Notes under the pieces: generated by a model
What the model was told of the DNA's origin: nothing
The model's database searches: none
What the model saw: only the letters and a program-made list of their open reading frames with translations
Assembly (NCBI RefSeq): GCF_013623775.1
Contig: NZ_JABFAM010000005.1
Coordinates: forward strand, 248,001 to 312,000
DNA length: 64,000 nucleotides
Direction of reading: 5' to 3'
Source: Rufibacter sp. XAAS-G3-1
GTDB lineage: Bacteria > Bacteroidota > Bacteroidia > Cytophagales > Hymenobacteraceae
Position numbers and translations under genes: made by a program
Shown: one piece after another, positions 42,761 through 51,233 of the stretch
Position numbering within the stretch: the first letter of the stretch is position 1
Layout of the letters: each line of letters begins with the position of its first letter

Positions 42761-45400
42761 ATGTTTTCTTTAAAATTGAGTCTGTTTTCCGTGAAGCGTA
42801 AAAATCTTCTTTACGTCTTGTGCGGCTGGTTTTGCCTTCTAACCGCCGGGGCCGAGGCGGGCGTGCTGAAAGGAAAAGTGACCGATGAAAAAGGAGAGGG
42901 GCTGGCCTTCGCGACGGTGTATCTGCAGGGTTCTACCGTGGGCTCCACCACCAACGAGCAGGGCGATTATCAGTTGATGGTAGACCCGGGCAAGCATACG
43001 GTGGTGTTTCAGTATGTGGGCTACAAAAGCCAGACCCGGGCCATAGAAGTAGTAGAGGAGGAAACCCCGAAGCCACTGGTGCTAAACGTACAACTGCTCC
43101 CCGATGTCTACAACCTGAACGAGGTGCGCGTAAGCCTCAGCGGTAAGAATCCGGCGTACGGCATCATGGAGCAGGTCATCGCGAAGCGCGAGTACCATTT
43201 AAAGGAAGTGCAGGCGTTTACCGCGCAGGTGTACGTGAAAGGGTTGCAGCGGCTTATCAACGTGCCCAAGCGCGTGCTGGGCATCATGAAGGTTCCGGCG
43301 GGGCTGAAACCGGGCATTTTGTACCTGTCAGAGTCGGTGTCTGAGATGAGTTTCATGCAGCCGGGCAAGTACCGCGAGCGGATGATTTCGTCTAAGGTAA
43401 GCGGAAACAGCCGGGCCTTCAGCTTTAACCAGGCGTCTGAGTTTAACGTCAATTTTTACCAGAACCTGGTCAAAGCGCAAGGCGTGAACGAACGCGGGTT
43501 TGTCTCGCCGTTGGCCAACAATGCCCTATTCTTCTACAAGTATGAACTGGTGGGCAGCAGCCAGAACAACGGTCACCTCATCCACCGCATCAAGGTCATT
43601 CCCAAACGCAAAACCGACCCGGTGGTGACGGGCTACCTGTACATTGTGGACGGTTCCTGGCGCTTGCAGAGCCTGAACCTGTACGTGACCAAAGACCAGC
43701 AGATTGAGTTTGTAGACACCCTGCGCATCACGCAGCAGTTTACCCCGGCCGCCGGCAACGTGTGGGTGCTGCAATCCCAGAAATTCACGTTTGACGTGGA
43801 GGGCTACGGGTTTAAAGGCAACGGCTATTTTATGGCCGTTTACAGCAAATACCGCGTAAAACCGGCTCCGTTCGTGAAGCAGCCCCCAGTGCCTGCCACG
43901 CCCGCCGCCCCGGCCCCCGTGGTGAGTGCGCCCGTGGTAGCCGCCGCGCCCGCGCCCAAACCTACCCGAAAAGAACGGAAAGCCCTGCGCAATGCGCCTC
44001 CGCCCAACGGCGTACCCAATGCCGAGTTCTTCAAGAAAAAAGAGGTATTGCTCATTGAGAAAGACGCCAACACCCGCGATAGTGCTTATTGGTCCGAAAT
44101 TAGGCCCGTGCCCCTCACCGAGGAGGAGGTAGTAGATTACCACACCAAAGACAGCCTACAGGTCATCAAAGAATCCAAGCCCTACCAAGACTCGCTGGAC
44201 CAGAAAAACAACAAGTTCTCCGTCACGGGTCTGCTCCTCTCGGGCTATTCTTACCGGAATTCGTTTGAGCGCACCCGCTTCAGCATGGAGCCGGTCACGC
44301 GCATCTGGCAGTACAACACCGTAGAAGGCTTGGTGGCCAACCTGCGCATCGCCTACACCAAACAATTTGAAGACCGCCGCAGCTACACCATCGCGCCCAC
44401 GGTACGGTACGGGTTCAGCAACCAGAAAGCCCAGGCGAAACTACAGGGCACCTACAACTATGATTTGGTGAAGCGCCGGGCAGTGGGCTTTGAAGGCGGC
44501 CGGTTTGTAAGCCAGTTCAACGCGACAGAGCCGATTACCCCTTTTGTGAACACCGTGTACACGCTGCTGCTCAAAGAAAATTACCAAAAGCTGTACCAAC
44601 GGGAGTACCTGCGCCTGTGGCACAACCGCGAGCTGGTCAACGGCCTGTCGGCGACGTTCATGGTAGACTACGCCCAGCGCGAAATGCTATTCAACACCAC
44701 AGATTACGTGCTGCGCGACCGCGTTTCTAGGGTGTTTACGCCAAACGAGCCGCAAAACGCTGAGCTCGCCACTACCGCCTTCCCGCGGCACGAAGCGTTG
44801 ACCGCCACCGTTTCGCTTTCCTATCGGCCGGGGGCCGAATACATCTCCCACCCCGACCGCAAGATTAACCTCGGCTCCAAGTGGCCCACTTTCAACTTCT
44901 ATTACCGCAAAGGCCTTTCCAACGTGCTGGGCAGCGATGTAGACTATGATTTTGTGTCGGTGGGCATCAGCGATTACCTGCAATTAGGCCTGCTGGGCGC
45001 GAGCGAGTACTCGGCCAGCGTGGGTACTTTCTGGCGGAAAAACCAGCTATACTTCATGGATTTCAAGCATTTCTCGGGCAACCGCACCATTCTGTCCGGC
45101 GATTTCAGCGGCTTTCAGTTACTGGACTACTACCAGTACAGTACCCAGAAAACGTACATTGAAGCCCACTACAGCCATCATTTCAACGGCTTTATCCTGA
45201 ACAAAGTCCCGCTGCTGCGCAAACTGAAATGGCAGGAAGTTGGCAGCGTCAATTACCTGCACACCAATGTCGCCGGTCATTACCTGGAACTGGGCGTGGG
45301 GCTGGAGCACCTGTTCAAGGTATTCCGGGTAGATTTTGTGACCGGTTTCCAGGAGCGCCAGAAAGTAAGCTCCGGCATTAGGGTAGGGTACGGGTTTTAA
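42761..45400 (+). CDS. DUF5686 outer-membrane protein with carboxypeptidase-like regulatory domain
   Basis: 879 residues from the ATG at 42761 (MFSLKLSLFSVKRKNLLYVL); ATG 42740 and TTG 42701 are alternatives. After the signal peptide comes a CarboxypepD_reg-like fold (GVLKGKVTDEKGEGLAFATV to YVGYKSQTRAIEV), then a DUF5686 domain with an Ala/Pro-rich insert (about 385-410), and a C-terminal beta-barrel ending in aromatic GIRVGYGF, a signal for outer-membrane insertion. Similar proteins are common in Bacteroidota beside TonB-dependent systems; function unknown. Stop codon lies inside hairpin repeat copy 26. Confidence 0.88.
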   Translation: MFSLKLSLFSVKRKNLLYVLCGWFCLLTAGAEAGVLKGKVTDEKGEGLAFATVYLQGSTVGSTTNEQGDYQLMVDPGKHTVVFQYVGYKSQTRAIEVVEEETPKPLVLNVQLLPDVYNLNEVRVSLSGKNPAYGIMEQVIAKREYHLKEVQAFTAQVYVKGLQRLINVPKRVLGIMKVPAGLKPGILYLSESVSEMSFMQPGKYRERMISSKVSGNSRAFSFNQASEFNVNFYQNLVKAQGVNERGFVSPLANNALFFYKYELVGSSQNNGHLIHRIKVIPKRKTDPVVTGYLYIVDGSWRLQSLNLYVTKDQQIEFVDTLRITQQFTPAAGNVWVLQSQKFTFDVEGYGFKGNGYFMAVYSKYRVKPAPFVKQPPVPATPAAPAPVVSAPVVAAAPAPKPTRKERKALRNAPPPNGVPNAEFFKKKEVLLIEKDANTRDSAYWSEIRPVPLTEEEVVDYHTKDSLQVIKESKPYQDSLDQKNNKFSVTGLLLSGYSYRNSFERTRFSMEPVTRIWQYNTVEGLVANLRIAYTKQFEDRRSYTIAPTVRYGFSNQKAQAKLQGTYNYDLVKRRAVGFEGGRFVSQFNATEPITPFVNTVYTLLLKENYQKLYQREYLRLWHNRELVNGLSATFMVDYAQREMLFNTTDYVLRDRVSRVFTPNEPQNAELATTAFPRHEALTATVSLSYRPGAEYISHPDRKINLGSKWPTFNFYYRKGLSNVLGSDVDYDFVSVGISDYLQLGLLGASEYSASVGTFWRKNQLYFMDFKHFSGNRTILSGDFSGFQLLDYYQYSTQKTYIEAHYSHHFNGFILNKVPLLRKLKWQEVGSVNYLHTNVAGHYLELGVGLEHLFKVFRVDFVTGFQERQKVSSGIRVGYGF

Positions 45401-45431
45401 GCCTCTTTTCCTGGAAATAGGCCTAAAACAG
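45393..45431. repeat. Hairpin repeat, copy 26
   Basis: GGTTTTAAGCCTCTTTTCC left, GAAATAGGCCTAAAAC right. The left arm supplies the TAA stop of the gene before it. Confidence 0.8.
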
Positions 45432-45454
45432 ATTCAGAACTTGATTGACGCATC

Positions 45455-45844
45455 ATGCTGCAACTAAAAAGCATTCACCACATTGCTATCATCTGCACAG
45501 ATTACGCCTTTTCCAAAGCGTTTTACACGCAAGTGCTGGGACTTACCTTAGTGCAGGAAATCTATCGCGCGGAGCGGAACTCCTATAAAGCTGATTTGGC
45601 TTTGAACGGAACCTATGTGCTGGAGCTGTTCTCTTTCCCGGATGTGCCCGCCCGCCTGTCTTTTCCCGAGGCGGCCGGACTAAGGCATTTGGCATTTGAA
45701 GTGGAAGACGTAGAAGCTGCGCGTCAGGAACTGATTGGGCAACAGGTGGCCGTGCAGGAAATCAGAACAGATGAGCACACCGGCAAACGCTTCTGCTTCT
45801 TCACCGACCCCGATCACCTGCCGCTGGAACTGTATGAGCGGTAA
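45455..45844 (+). CDS. VOC family protein (YaeR-like glyoxalase fold)
   Basis: 129 residues with the two beta-alpha-beta-beta-beta halves of the vicinal oxygen chelate fold: IHHIAIICTDYAFSKAFYTQ, VLELFSFPD, LRHLAFEVEDVEAARQEL, FFTDPDHLPLELYE. Metal ligands fit His9, Glu at VLELF, His in LRHLAF and Glu at PLELYE. The closest described relative by pattern is YaeR; substrate unknown. Single gene. Confidence 0.88.
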   Translation: MLQLKSIHHIAIICTDYAFSKAFYTQVLGLTLVQEIYRAERNSYKADLALNGTYVLELFSFPDVPARLSFPEAAGLRHLAFEVEDVEAARQELIGQQVAVQEIRTDEHTGKRFCFFTDPDHLPLELYER

Positions 45845-45848
45845 TGCT

Positions 45849-45887
45849 ACCGTTTTAGCCCTGTTTTCGTGAAAAGAGCCGCAAAAC
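45849..45887. repeat. Hairpin repeat, copy 27
   Basis: CCGTTTTAGCCCTGTTTTC left, GAAAAGAGCCGCAAAAC right; 5 bp after the VOC stop, in a convergent gap. Confidence 0.75.
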
Positions 45888-45914
45888 AAAGCCGCAGCTT
45901 ACGCCGCGGGCTTT
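45888..45914. terminator. Terminator hairpin between convergent genes
   Basis: AAAGCCGC pairs with GCGGGCTTT with one bulge; in tandem with hairpin repeat copy 27. Confidence 0.6.
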
Positions 45915-45936
45915 CCCATTCCCTGTTAGTTGAAAA

Positions 45937-46389
45937 TTACAGGACGGCAACGGAGATTTTGGCTTCCTTCTCTACCAGGCTCAGGTTTGAGATTCTGGGA
46001 TAAGGCGAGACTTCCCGCAGGGTAAGCTGGTAGGTTTTACCGCCCAGCGGGACGTTGACCAGCCTGCCCAGCGACAAGGTTTTGGACACGCTGCCGCCGG
46101 TTGAATCCTGCACCTGAACCCCTGCGGCCGCGGCCCCGGCCCAGATACAGAGCGCATCTTTGGGGCACCGGCTGTCTTCTATCTTTTGCAGCGTGACGGT
46201 AAGGCCGCCTATGGCCACCGGTTTCTGCCAGTAAAGCGTCACCGCTTCGCCCGGCGGGAAAGCGGAAAGCGGCTGGAGCGAAGAAAGTGGTGGCACAAAG
46301 ACCCTCTGTTCAGCCGAAGCCGCGTTTTTTGTGCGGGCGCAGCCCATCAGGAGAACCAAACCAATAAGAAAGCTGCGGGTGCGTTTCAT
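45937..46389 (-). CDS. Lipoprotein with SRCPxDxxCIWxG motif, paralog 1
   Basis: 150 residues from the ATG at 46387-46389 (MKRTRSFLIGLVLLMGC, lipobox LLMGC). The mature part is beta-rich with DSRCPKDALCIWAGAAAAGVQV and a C-terminal YQLTLREVSPYPRI. I have seen this SRCP...CIWxG pattern in many small secreted bacterial proteins of unknown role; the two Cys may form a disulfide. The upstream neighbour is a paralog with the same plan. The start codon sits inside a hairpin-repeat-like sequence. Confidence 0.75.
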   Translation of the reverse strand: MKRTRSFLIGLVLLMGCARTKNAASAEQRVFVPPLSSLQPLSAFPPGEAVTLYWQKPVAIGGLTVTLQKIEDSRCPKDALCIWAGAAAAGVQVQDSTGGSVSKTLSLGRLVNVPLGGKTYQLTLREVSPYPRISNLSLVEKEAKISVAVL

Positions 46390-46412
46390 GGGCGTTTTCT
46401 GAAAAAGGGCAG
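46381..46412. repeat. Hairpin repeat, partial copy 28
   Basis: GCGTTTCATGGGCGTTTTC then GAAAAAGGGC; the complement of CAT within it is the lipoprotein start codon. Confidence 0.5.
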
Positions 46413-46498
46413 GTTTTCCTCTTCTAGTGATAAGAGCCCTCGGCTTAGCCGAAGGTTGCACCGGCCGGGGTAAATTCTCTAAAAAACTAGGCAAAGAC

Positions 46499-46966
46499 TT
46501 ACAAGGCCTGCACAGAGAGCATCGCCTTTTGCTTAGTGGGGGAAGGATTGTTGAAGTTGGGGTACGGTTGCACCTCGCTCAGGACAAGGCGGTACGGTTT
46601 GTTGCCGAGGTGCACCACCACGGTATCGGCTTCCCGGAAGCCGCGGTTGTTTGGGGCGGGCAAAGGGTTGCCCAGGTAAAGCTGCTGGCTCATAGAGACG
46701 CCCTGGGCATCTGTTAATTGGAACGTGGCGGCGGCGTACCCGTACCAGATGCACACTACGTCTTCTGGGCAGCGGCTGTCTCCAATAGCAAGCAAGTTGA
46801 CCAACAAACCACCCAAAAGCGTGGGTTGGTTGACCGTGAGCAGGGTGGCGCCTTTGGATCGGGCTTGCCGCAGGGCCTCTTCTTCCTCCGGCGAAAGCAA
46901 CTCAGGACGGGCGCACCCGAAAGCCAATCCCAACAGAAGTACAAACAAAAATCTGCTTTTCATCAT
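46499..46966 (-). CDS. Lipoprotein with SRCPxDxxCIWxG motif, paralog 2
   Basis: 155 residues from ATG 46964-46966 (two adjacent ATGs, MMKSRFLFVLLLGLAFGC). Lipobox AFGC. Same plan as the next gene: LTVNQPTLLGGLLVNLLAIG, DSRCPEDVVCIWYGYAAATF, and YRLVLSEVQPYPNF near the end. The two differ enough to be an old duplication. Together they look like a two-gene unit transcribed towards the VOC gene. Function unknown. Confidence 0.75.
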   Translation of the reverse strand: MMKSRFLFVLLLGLAFGCARPELLSPEEEEALRQARSKGATLLTVNQPTLLGGLLVNLLAIGDSRCPEDVVCIWYGYAAATFQLTDAQGVSMSQQLYLGNPLPAPNNRGFREADTVVVHLGNKPYRLVLSEVQPYPNFNNPSPTKQKAMLSVQAL

Positions 46967-47048
46967 AACGCGCGGTTTTGGGCCATGCCTTGGATTAACT
47001 GGAAGAGCCTTTTTCTGGCTTAAACGTTGTACGCAAGAAATAGAAATA

Positions 47049-47954
47049 TCAGGCCGAAGCCTGGGGTTCCTGCTTCTTCCCGATGGGCAGATTATACAGA
47101 ACCACTGACAGGAAAATAACGCCATACGCAATGACCTTCTGCTGACTGGCCACCTCACCGAAGTACAGAAACGCCATGGTGAAGTTGATGATGGGGTTGA
47201 GGTACATGAGCACGCCCACCGTGGCAGATTTCAGTTCTTTGAGCGCGTACAGGTTCAGAAACAGCGGAATCACGGTGAACAGCCAACTCAGCAGCACAAT
47301 CTGTCCCATAAAATGGGCTGTGACGGGCTGCGCGTCTGCGCCCACAAACCACGGGTAACTGGGCCCAATGAACGCAAACGCCAGCAGCAGTTGCAACGTG
47401 AGCAGCACAATCTTGTCGTACTCCTTCAGCAGCCGTTGCGTGATGAGGTAAAAGGCGTAAGACGCGGCAATGAGCAGACTGAACAGCAGGTTGTAAAGCG
47501 AATCGGTGCCCACCAATAGACAGCTCATCAAACTCAGCGCCACCGAAATCCACTGGTTCACCCGCAGGTGTTCGTGCAGAATAAGAAAGCCCAGCACCGC
47601 GGTTAAGATGGGGCACAGCAGGTAAGAGAAAGAGCCAGTCTGGATGTCTACATGGTTCACCACGTAAATGAACGCGAGCCAGTTAATGGTGAGCAACGCG
47701 CCGCCCAGCAAGGTGTAGATAATAAACCGCCGCTTTTCTACAGGCCCCTGTGCTTTGAATAGCCGGAACGTCTGTTGCCACTGCTCCCGGCGGGTGGTGC
47801 CCGAAATGACCAACAATGTGAGCACCGCCACCAAAATCCGAAAATACAGAATCTGGCTGCTGGGGAATGCCGTCAAGGCTTTCAGCGGAAACGGGATAAA
47901 GCCCCAAATGATGAAAGCGCTGATGGCCGCGCCGTGGTACCGGTTAAATTTCAC
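47049..47954 (-). CDS. EamA/RarD family permease
   Basis: 301 residues from a GTG at 47952-47954 (reading VKFNRYHGAAISAF); an ATG 15 codons upstream is the alternative. Ten membrane helices with RarD-like features: FIIWGFIPFPLKAL, QILYFRILVAVLTLL, NWLAFIYVVNHVDIQTGSFSYL-type loop, and LNPIINFTMAFLYFGE. RarD-type permeases (product of rarD, linked to chloramphenicol sensitivity in Pseudomonas) transport unknown metabolites. Single gene, 82 bp upstream of the lipoprotein pair. Confidence 0.9.
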   Translation of the reverse strand: MKFNRYHGAAISAFIIWGFIPFPLKALTAFPSSQILYFRILVAVLTLLVISGTTRREQWQQTFRLFKAQGPVEKRRFIIYTLLGGALLTINWLAFIYVVNHVDIQTGSFSYLLCPILTAVLGFLILHEHLRVNQWISVALSLMSCLLVGTDSLYNLLFSLLIAASYAFYLITQRLLKEYDKIVLLTLQLLLAFAFIGPSYPWFVGADAQPVTAHFMGQIVLLSWLFTVIPLFLNLYALKELKSATVGVLMYLNPIINFTMAFLYFGEVASQQKVIAYGVIFLSVVLYNLPIGKKQEPQASA

Positions 47955-48075
47955 AGGATTTTTTTTCAGAAGCGCAAAGGTAGAAGTTGCGCCGCGCACT
48001 GCCTAATACGCCGCATTGTCGGCTTAAAACAAACAAGTTGCGCTCAGAAACCAGACCAATGCGGCCGTTGGCTTC

Positions 48076-48113
48076 CTGTTTTGGCCGTGTTTTCCAGAAA
48101 ACAGCCCCAAATC
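48076..48113. repeat. Hairpin repeat, copy 29
   Basis: CTGTTTTGGCCGTGTTTTCC left, GAAAACAGCCCCAAATC right; in the divergent gap before murF-alr. Confidence 0.7.
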
Positions 48114-48173
48114 ATTTTCATTCCCCTTCGGCCCACGGCCGAAAGTCAGCGTCACGGACTAGGTCTTCTGTTG

Positions 48174-48181
48174 TATATTTG
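48174..48181 (+). promoter_or_regulatory. -7 box of murF-alr
   Basis: TATATTTG matches the Bacteroidota -7 consensus TAnnTTTG and lies 19 bp before the ATG, giving a very short leader. No clear -33 TTG was found. Confidence 0.5.
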
Positions 48182-48200
48182 ACTAACAGATGGAGTAATC

Positions 48201-50672
48201 ATGTTTAGTTTCAAAGAAATTGCCCAGGTAATGGGAGGCATGTTGGTGCAGCACACAGGAGAGTATCCCGTGCAGCACCTGGTCACCGACAGCCGTAAAA
48301 TCGCCAATGCCGCTTCTTCGGTGTTTTTCGCCATCCGGGGCGAATTCCATGACGGGCACCAGTACCTGTCTGAACTGTATGCGGCCGGGGTACGGCAGTT
48401 TGTGGTGGAAGACGCGTCGGGCATCATGGATTTGACCAGTTACCCGCAGGCCAACGTGTTGCTGGTGAGTGACAGCATTCAGGCCATGCAGCGGCTGGCG
48501 GCTTACCATCGGCGTAAGTTCAGCATTCCGGTCGTGGGCATTACGGGCAGCAACGCCAAAACCATTGTCAAAGAGTGGCTCTCGCAGTTGTTGAGCGTGT
48601 CTGAACGGGTGGTCAAAAGCCCCAGGAGCTACAATTCCCAGATTGGCGTGCCGCTCTCGGTGTGGCAAATGAACGAAAGCCATACCATTGGCGTGTTTGA
48701 GGCCGGTATCTCCCAGCCAGACGAGATGGAGCACCTGGCCAGCGTGCTGCAACCTACCCTAGGCGTGTTTACCAACCTGGGCTCGGCGCACGACGAGGGT
48801 TTTACGTCCCAAACCCAGAAACTGCACGAAAAGCTGAAGCTGTTCGCGCACGTGACCCAACTCATTTACTGTGCCGACCAACCCGTGGTGCGCGAAACCA
48901 TTCAGGCCGAAGGTTTGCCCGGTTTTGCCTGGAGTACGCAGGAACATCCGGCGGCGCAGGTGCAGTTGAAGGTGCTGGAAATGCACCACGGCAAAACCAA
49001 AGTCCGGTTCCGGTACAGAGGAAACGGTCAGGATTTGACACTGCCCTTCGCCGATGAGGCTTCCCTAGAAAACGCCCTCCATTGCCTAGCCGTGTTGCTC
49101 TACCTGGGCGTGAAGCCCGAAGAACTGGGCAGTCGGTTTGAACGCTTGATGCCCGTAGCCATGCGCCTGGAGCGCAAAGAAGCCATCAACGGTTGCTACG
49201 TCATTGATGACACGTATAACAATGACCTGGCCGGGCTGCGCATCGCGCTGGATGTACTGGGCCAACAGGCTCGGCGGGGTCGGAAAACCCTCATTGTCTC
49301 AGATTTACTGGAGGCCGGGCTGGAAGAACACGCGCTCTACCAGCAGGTGGCGCAGGAAATCACGGCCCGGGGCGTAGACCGCGTCATCGGGATTGGCGAC
49401 ATCATTACCCGCCACCAGGACTTTTTCCCGAAGGGCAGCGAGTTCTACCTCGGCACCGATTCCTTTCTGGGCCAGCTCCGCTCCGAGACCTTCCGGCAGG
49501 AAACCATTCTGGTGAAAGGCGCGCGCGTATTCCACTTTGAGAAAATTGTGGCCGCCCTGCAACAGCAGGTACACGGCACCATGCTGGAGGTGAACCTAGA
49601 TGCGCTGGTGCACAACCTCAATTATTACCGCGCCAAAGTGCCCGCCCCAACCAAAATCATGGTCATGGTCAAAGCCTTCGCCTACGGCGCAGGCGCGTAC
49701 GAGATTGCCAACCTGCTGCAGTTCCACCGCGTGGATTATTTGGCCGTGGCCTATGCCGATGAGGGCATTTCGCTGCGCGAGCACGGCATCACGCTGCCCA
49801 TCATGGTGATGAACCCCAGCCCAGACAGCTTCCTGAAAATGCAGCAGTACAACCTAGAGCCCGAGATTTACTCCTCAGATTTACTGCATCGGTTTTTAGA
49901 CTATTTTCCCCAAAAGAGCCCTAAAACGCCACCCATCCACCTGAAACTGGATACCGGCATGCACCGCCTGGGGTTTGACGCCGAAGAGTTGGAAGAGGCC
50001 TTGGCTGTATTAGACCAAATGCCCCACGTGCGGGTGCAAAGCGTCTTCAGCCATTTGGCTGGTGCCGATGAAGCTTTATACAATGATTTCACGCAGGAGC
50101 AGATAACCCAATTCCAGCAGATGGCCACGCGGGTAGAGAAAGAACTGGGCTATTCGGTGACCAAGCATATCCTTAACTCGGCGGGCATTGTGCGGTTTGG
50201 CGAGGAAGCCGCTTTTGACATGGTGCGGCTGGGCATCGGCTTGTACGGCATTGAATCGGCGGGGCAGGAGCAAAGCAGTTTGCAGACCGTGGGCCAGCTC
50301 AAAACCACCGTTTCTCAGGTGAAATCCGTCAAAGCGGGCGAAACCGTGGGCTACAGCCGGCGCGGAGTAGCCGCGCAGGACAAGTACACCGCCACCATCG
50401 CCATCGGCTACGCCGACGGGTACGACCGCCGCTTCGGGAACGGCGTGGGTGAGGTGCTCATCAACGGGCAGCGCGCGCCCATCATCGGAAACGTCTGCAT
50501 GGACATGTGTATGGTGGATGTAACTGGGTTAGACGTGCGGGCCGGAGATGAGGTGCTGGTATTTGGCGAAGGACTGCCGCTTACCGAACTGGCGGCCCGT
50601 ATAGGAACCATTCCGTATGAATTACTCACCAACGTGAGCACGCGGGTGAAGCGGGTGTTCTTTAATGAGTAG
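48201..50672 (+). CDS. Bifunctional MurF / alanine racemase fusion with an in-frame hairpin repeat
   Basis: 823 residues. The N-terminal half is MurF (UDP-MurNAc-tripeptide:D-Ala-D-Ala ligase; GITGSNAKTIVKEWL ATP loop near 115, KSPRSYNSQIGVPLS, VIDDTYNNDLAGL). The C-terminal half from ~460 is a PLP alanine racemase (MLEVNLDALVHNLNYYR, MVMVKAFAYGAG with the PLP lysine near 490, KLDTGMHRLGF, AIGYADGYDRR). The fusion couples D-alanine supply to peptidoglycan precursor assembly and is typical of Bacteroidota. Nucleotides 49890-49930 are a member of the hairpin repeat family read as RFLDYFPQKSPKTP between two conserved blocks, so a mobile repeat appears to code for a surface loop. Confidence 0.93.
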   Translation: MFSFKEIAQVMGGMLVQHTGEYPVQHLVTDSRKIANAASSVFFAIRGEFHDGHQYLSELYAAGVRQFVVEDASGIMDLTSYPQANVLLVSDSIQAMQRLAAYHRRKFSIPVVGITGSNAKTIVKEWLSQLLSVSERVVKSPRSYNSQIGVPLSVWQMNESHTIGVFEAGISQPDEMEHLASVLQPTLGVFTNLGSAHDEGFTSQTQKLHEKLKLFAHVTQLIYCADQPVVRETIQAEGLPGFAWSTQEHPAAQVQLKVLEMHHGKTKVRFRYRGNGQDLTLPFADEASLENALHCLAVLLYLGVKPEELGSRFERLMPVAMRLERKEAINGCYVIDDTYNNDLAGLRIALDVLGQQARRGRKTLIVSDLLEAGLEEHALYQQVAQEITARGVDRVIGIGDIITRHQDFFPKGSEFYLGTDSFLGQLRSETFRQETILVKGARVFHFEKIVAALQQQVHGTMLEVNLDALVHNLNYYRAKVPAPTKIMVMVKAFAYGAGAYEIANLLQFHRVDYLAVAYADEGISLREHGITLPIMVMNPSPDSFLKMQQYNLEPEIYSSDLLHRFLDYFPQKSPKTPPIHLKLDTGMHRLGFDAEELEEALAVLDQMPHVRVQSVFSHLAGADEALYNDFTQEQITQFQQMATRVEKELGYSVTKHILNSAGIVRFGEEAAFDMVRLGIGLYGIESAGQEQSSLQTVGQLKTTVSQVKSVKAGETVGYSRRGVAAQDKYTATIAIGYADGYDRRFGNGVGEVLINGQRAPIIGNVCMDMCMVDVTGLDVRAGDEVLVFGEGLPLTELAARIGTIPYELLTNVSTRVKRVFFNE
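49890..49930. repeat. Hairpin repeat, copy 30, inside the racemase coding region
   Basis: GGTTTTTAGACTATTTTCC left, AAAAGAGCCCTAAAACGCC right; the reading frame passes through and codes for about 14 residues. Confidence 0.8.
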
Positions 50673-50711
50673 CGTTTTAGGGCTCATTTGCGAAAACGAG
50701 CCCCAAAACGC
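50672..50711. repeat. Hairpin repeat, copy 31
   Basis: GCGTTTTAGGGCTC left and GAGCCCCAAAACGC right with one wobble; begins on the last base of the murF-alr stop codon. Confidence 0.9.
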
Positions 50712-50826
50712 GGAAAGTCTTTTCAACCATTCATCATAAGGAATGGGCCTAAGAAGAGATGGTGGAGAGTAAAACCCATCTCTACCTCCCAGGAGGGGAA
50801 TCAATCTTTGCAGGAGAAAGGATGCG

Positions 50827-50858
50827 TGGTAGAGACAAGGCCGTGGCTGGTCTCTACA
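50827..50858. repeat. Inverted repeat GTAGAGACAAGGC / GCTGGTCTCTAC
   Basis: 8-bp outer arms GTAGAGAC/GTCTCTAC and inner GGC/GCC-type pairing. A similar sequence occurs inverted near 63932-63975. Confidence 0.65.
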
Positions 50859-50884
50859 GGTACAATCATCACCGCTTTCGCTAC

Positions 50885-51104
50885 TTTCCCCAGTTCCAGT
50901 CTTCCCCGAGCGTGCCTCGCTTTTGGCCCTAGATAAGCATCTACTAAGGTAGACAAACAGTTCAGGCCGAAAGGGCAGTGCGAGAGGGGAAGACGGGGCC
51001 TCGCGGCCGTGAGCGCTTACCGTAAAAGATGAAACAATACAGCACCTGCACCCACGCAATAAACGGACAAGCCAAGGGGACAGCAAACTGCGTGCACCTG
51101 CTAA
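50885..51104 (-). repeat. ~220-bp structured repeat element, copy C
   Basis: Same orientation as copy A. Nested pairs: GTCTTCCCC (50899-50907) with GGGGAAGAC (50986-50994), CTCGC (50916-50920) with GCGAG (50980-50984), GGCCCT (50925-50930) with AGGCC (50964-50968), enclosing a variable 33-nt loop. The conserved part continues to GCACCTGCTAA at the right end. Confidence 0.8.
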
Positions 51105-51176
51105 CCTCCCCAAAGAAGCCAATTTTAAGCAAGTGCTAAACCGCAGCAATGAACCAATAAAGGTGTAAGTATAAAC

Positions 51177-51208
51177 AAAAATGCCACTGAATCTCCAGTG
51201 GCATTTTT
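51177..51208 (-). terminator. Terminator of the Bax inhibitor-like gene
   Basis: AAAATGCCACTG and CAGTGGCATTTT are perfect arms with A- and T-tracts outside. Confidence 0.9.
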
Positions 51209-51233
51209 GTTATGGGAAAGAACAAGGGAAAAC

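Larger units (their letters stand above)
50673..51233. other. Non-coding gap after murF-alr
   Basis: No gene. In order it holds hairpin repeat 31, a block with CCTCCCAGGAGGGGAATC (50788) shared in kind with 26220, 40670 and 63545, a dyad GTAGAGAC...GTCTCTAC (50827-50858), structured element copy C and the terminator of the next gene. Confidence 0.8.
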
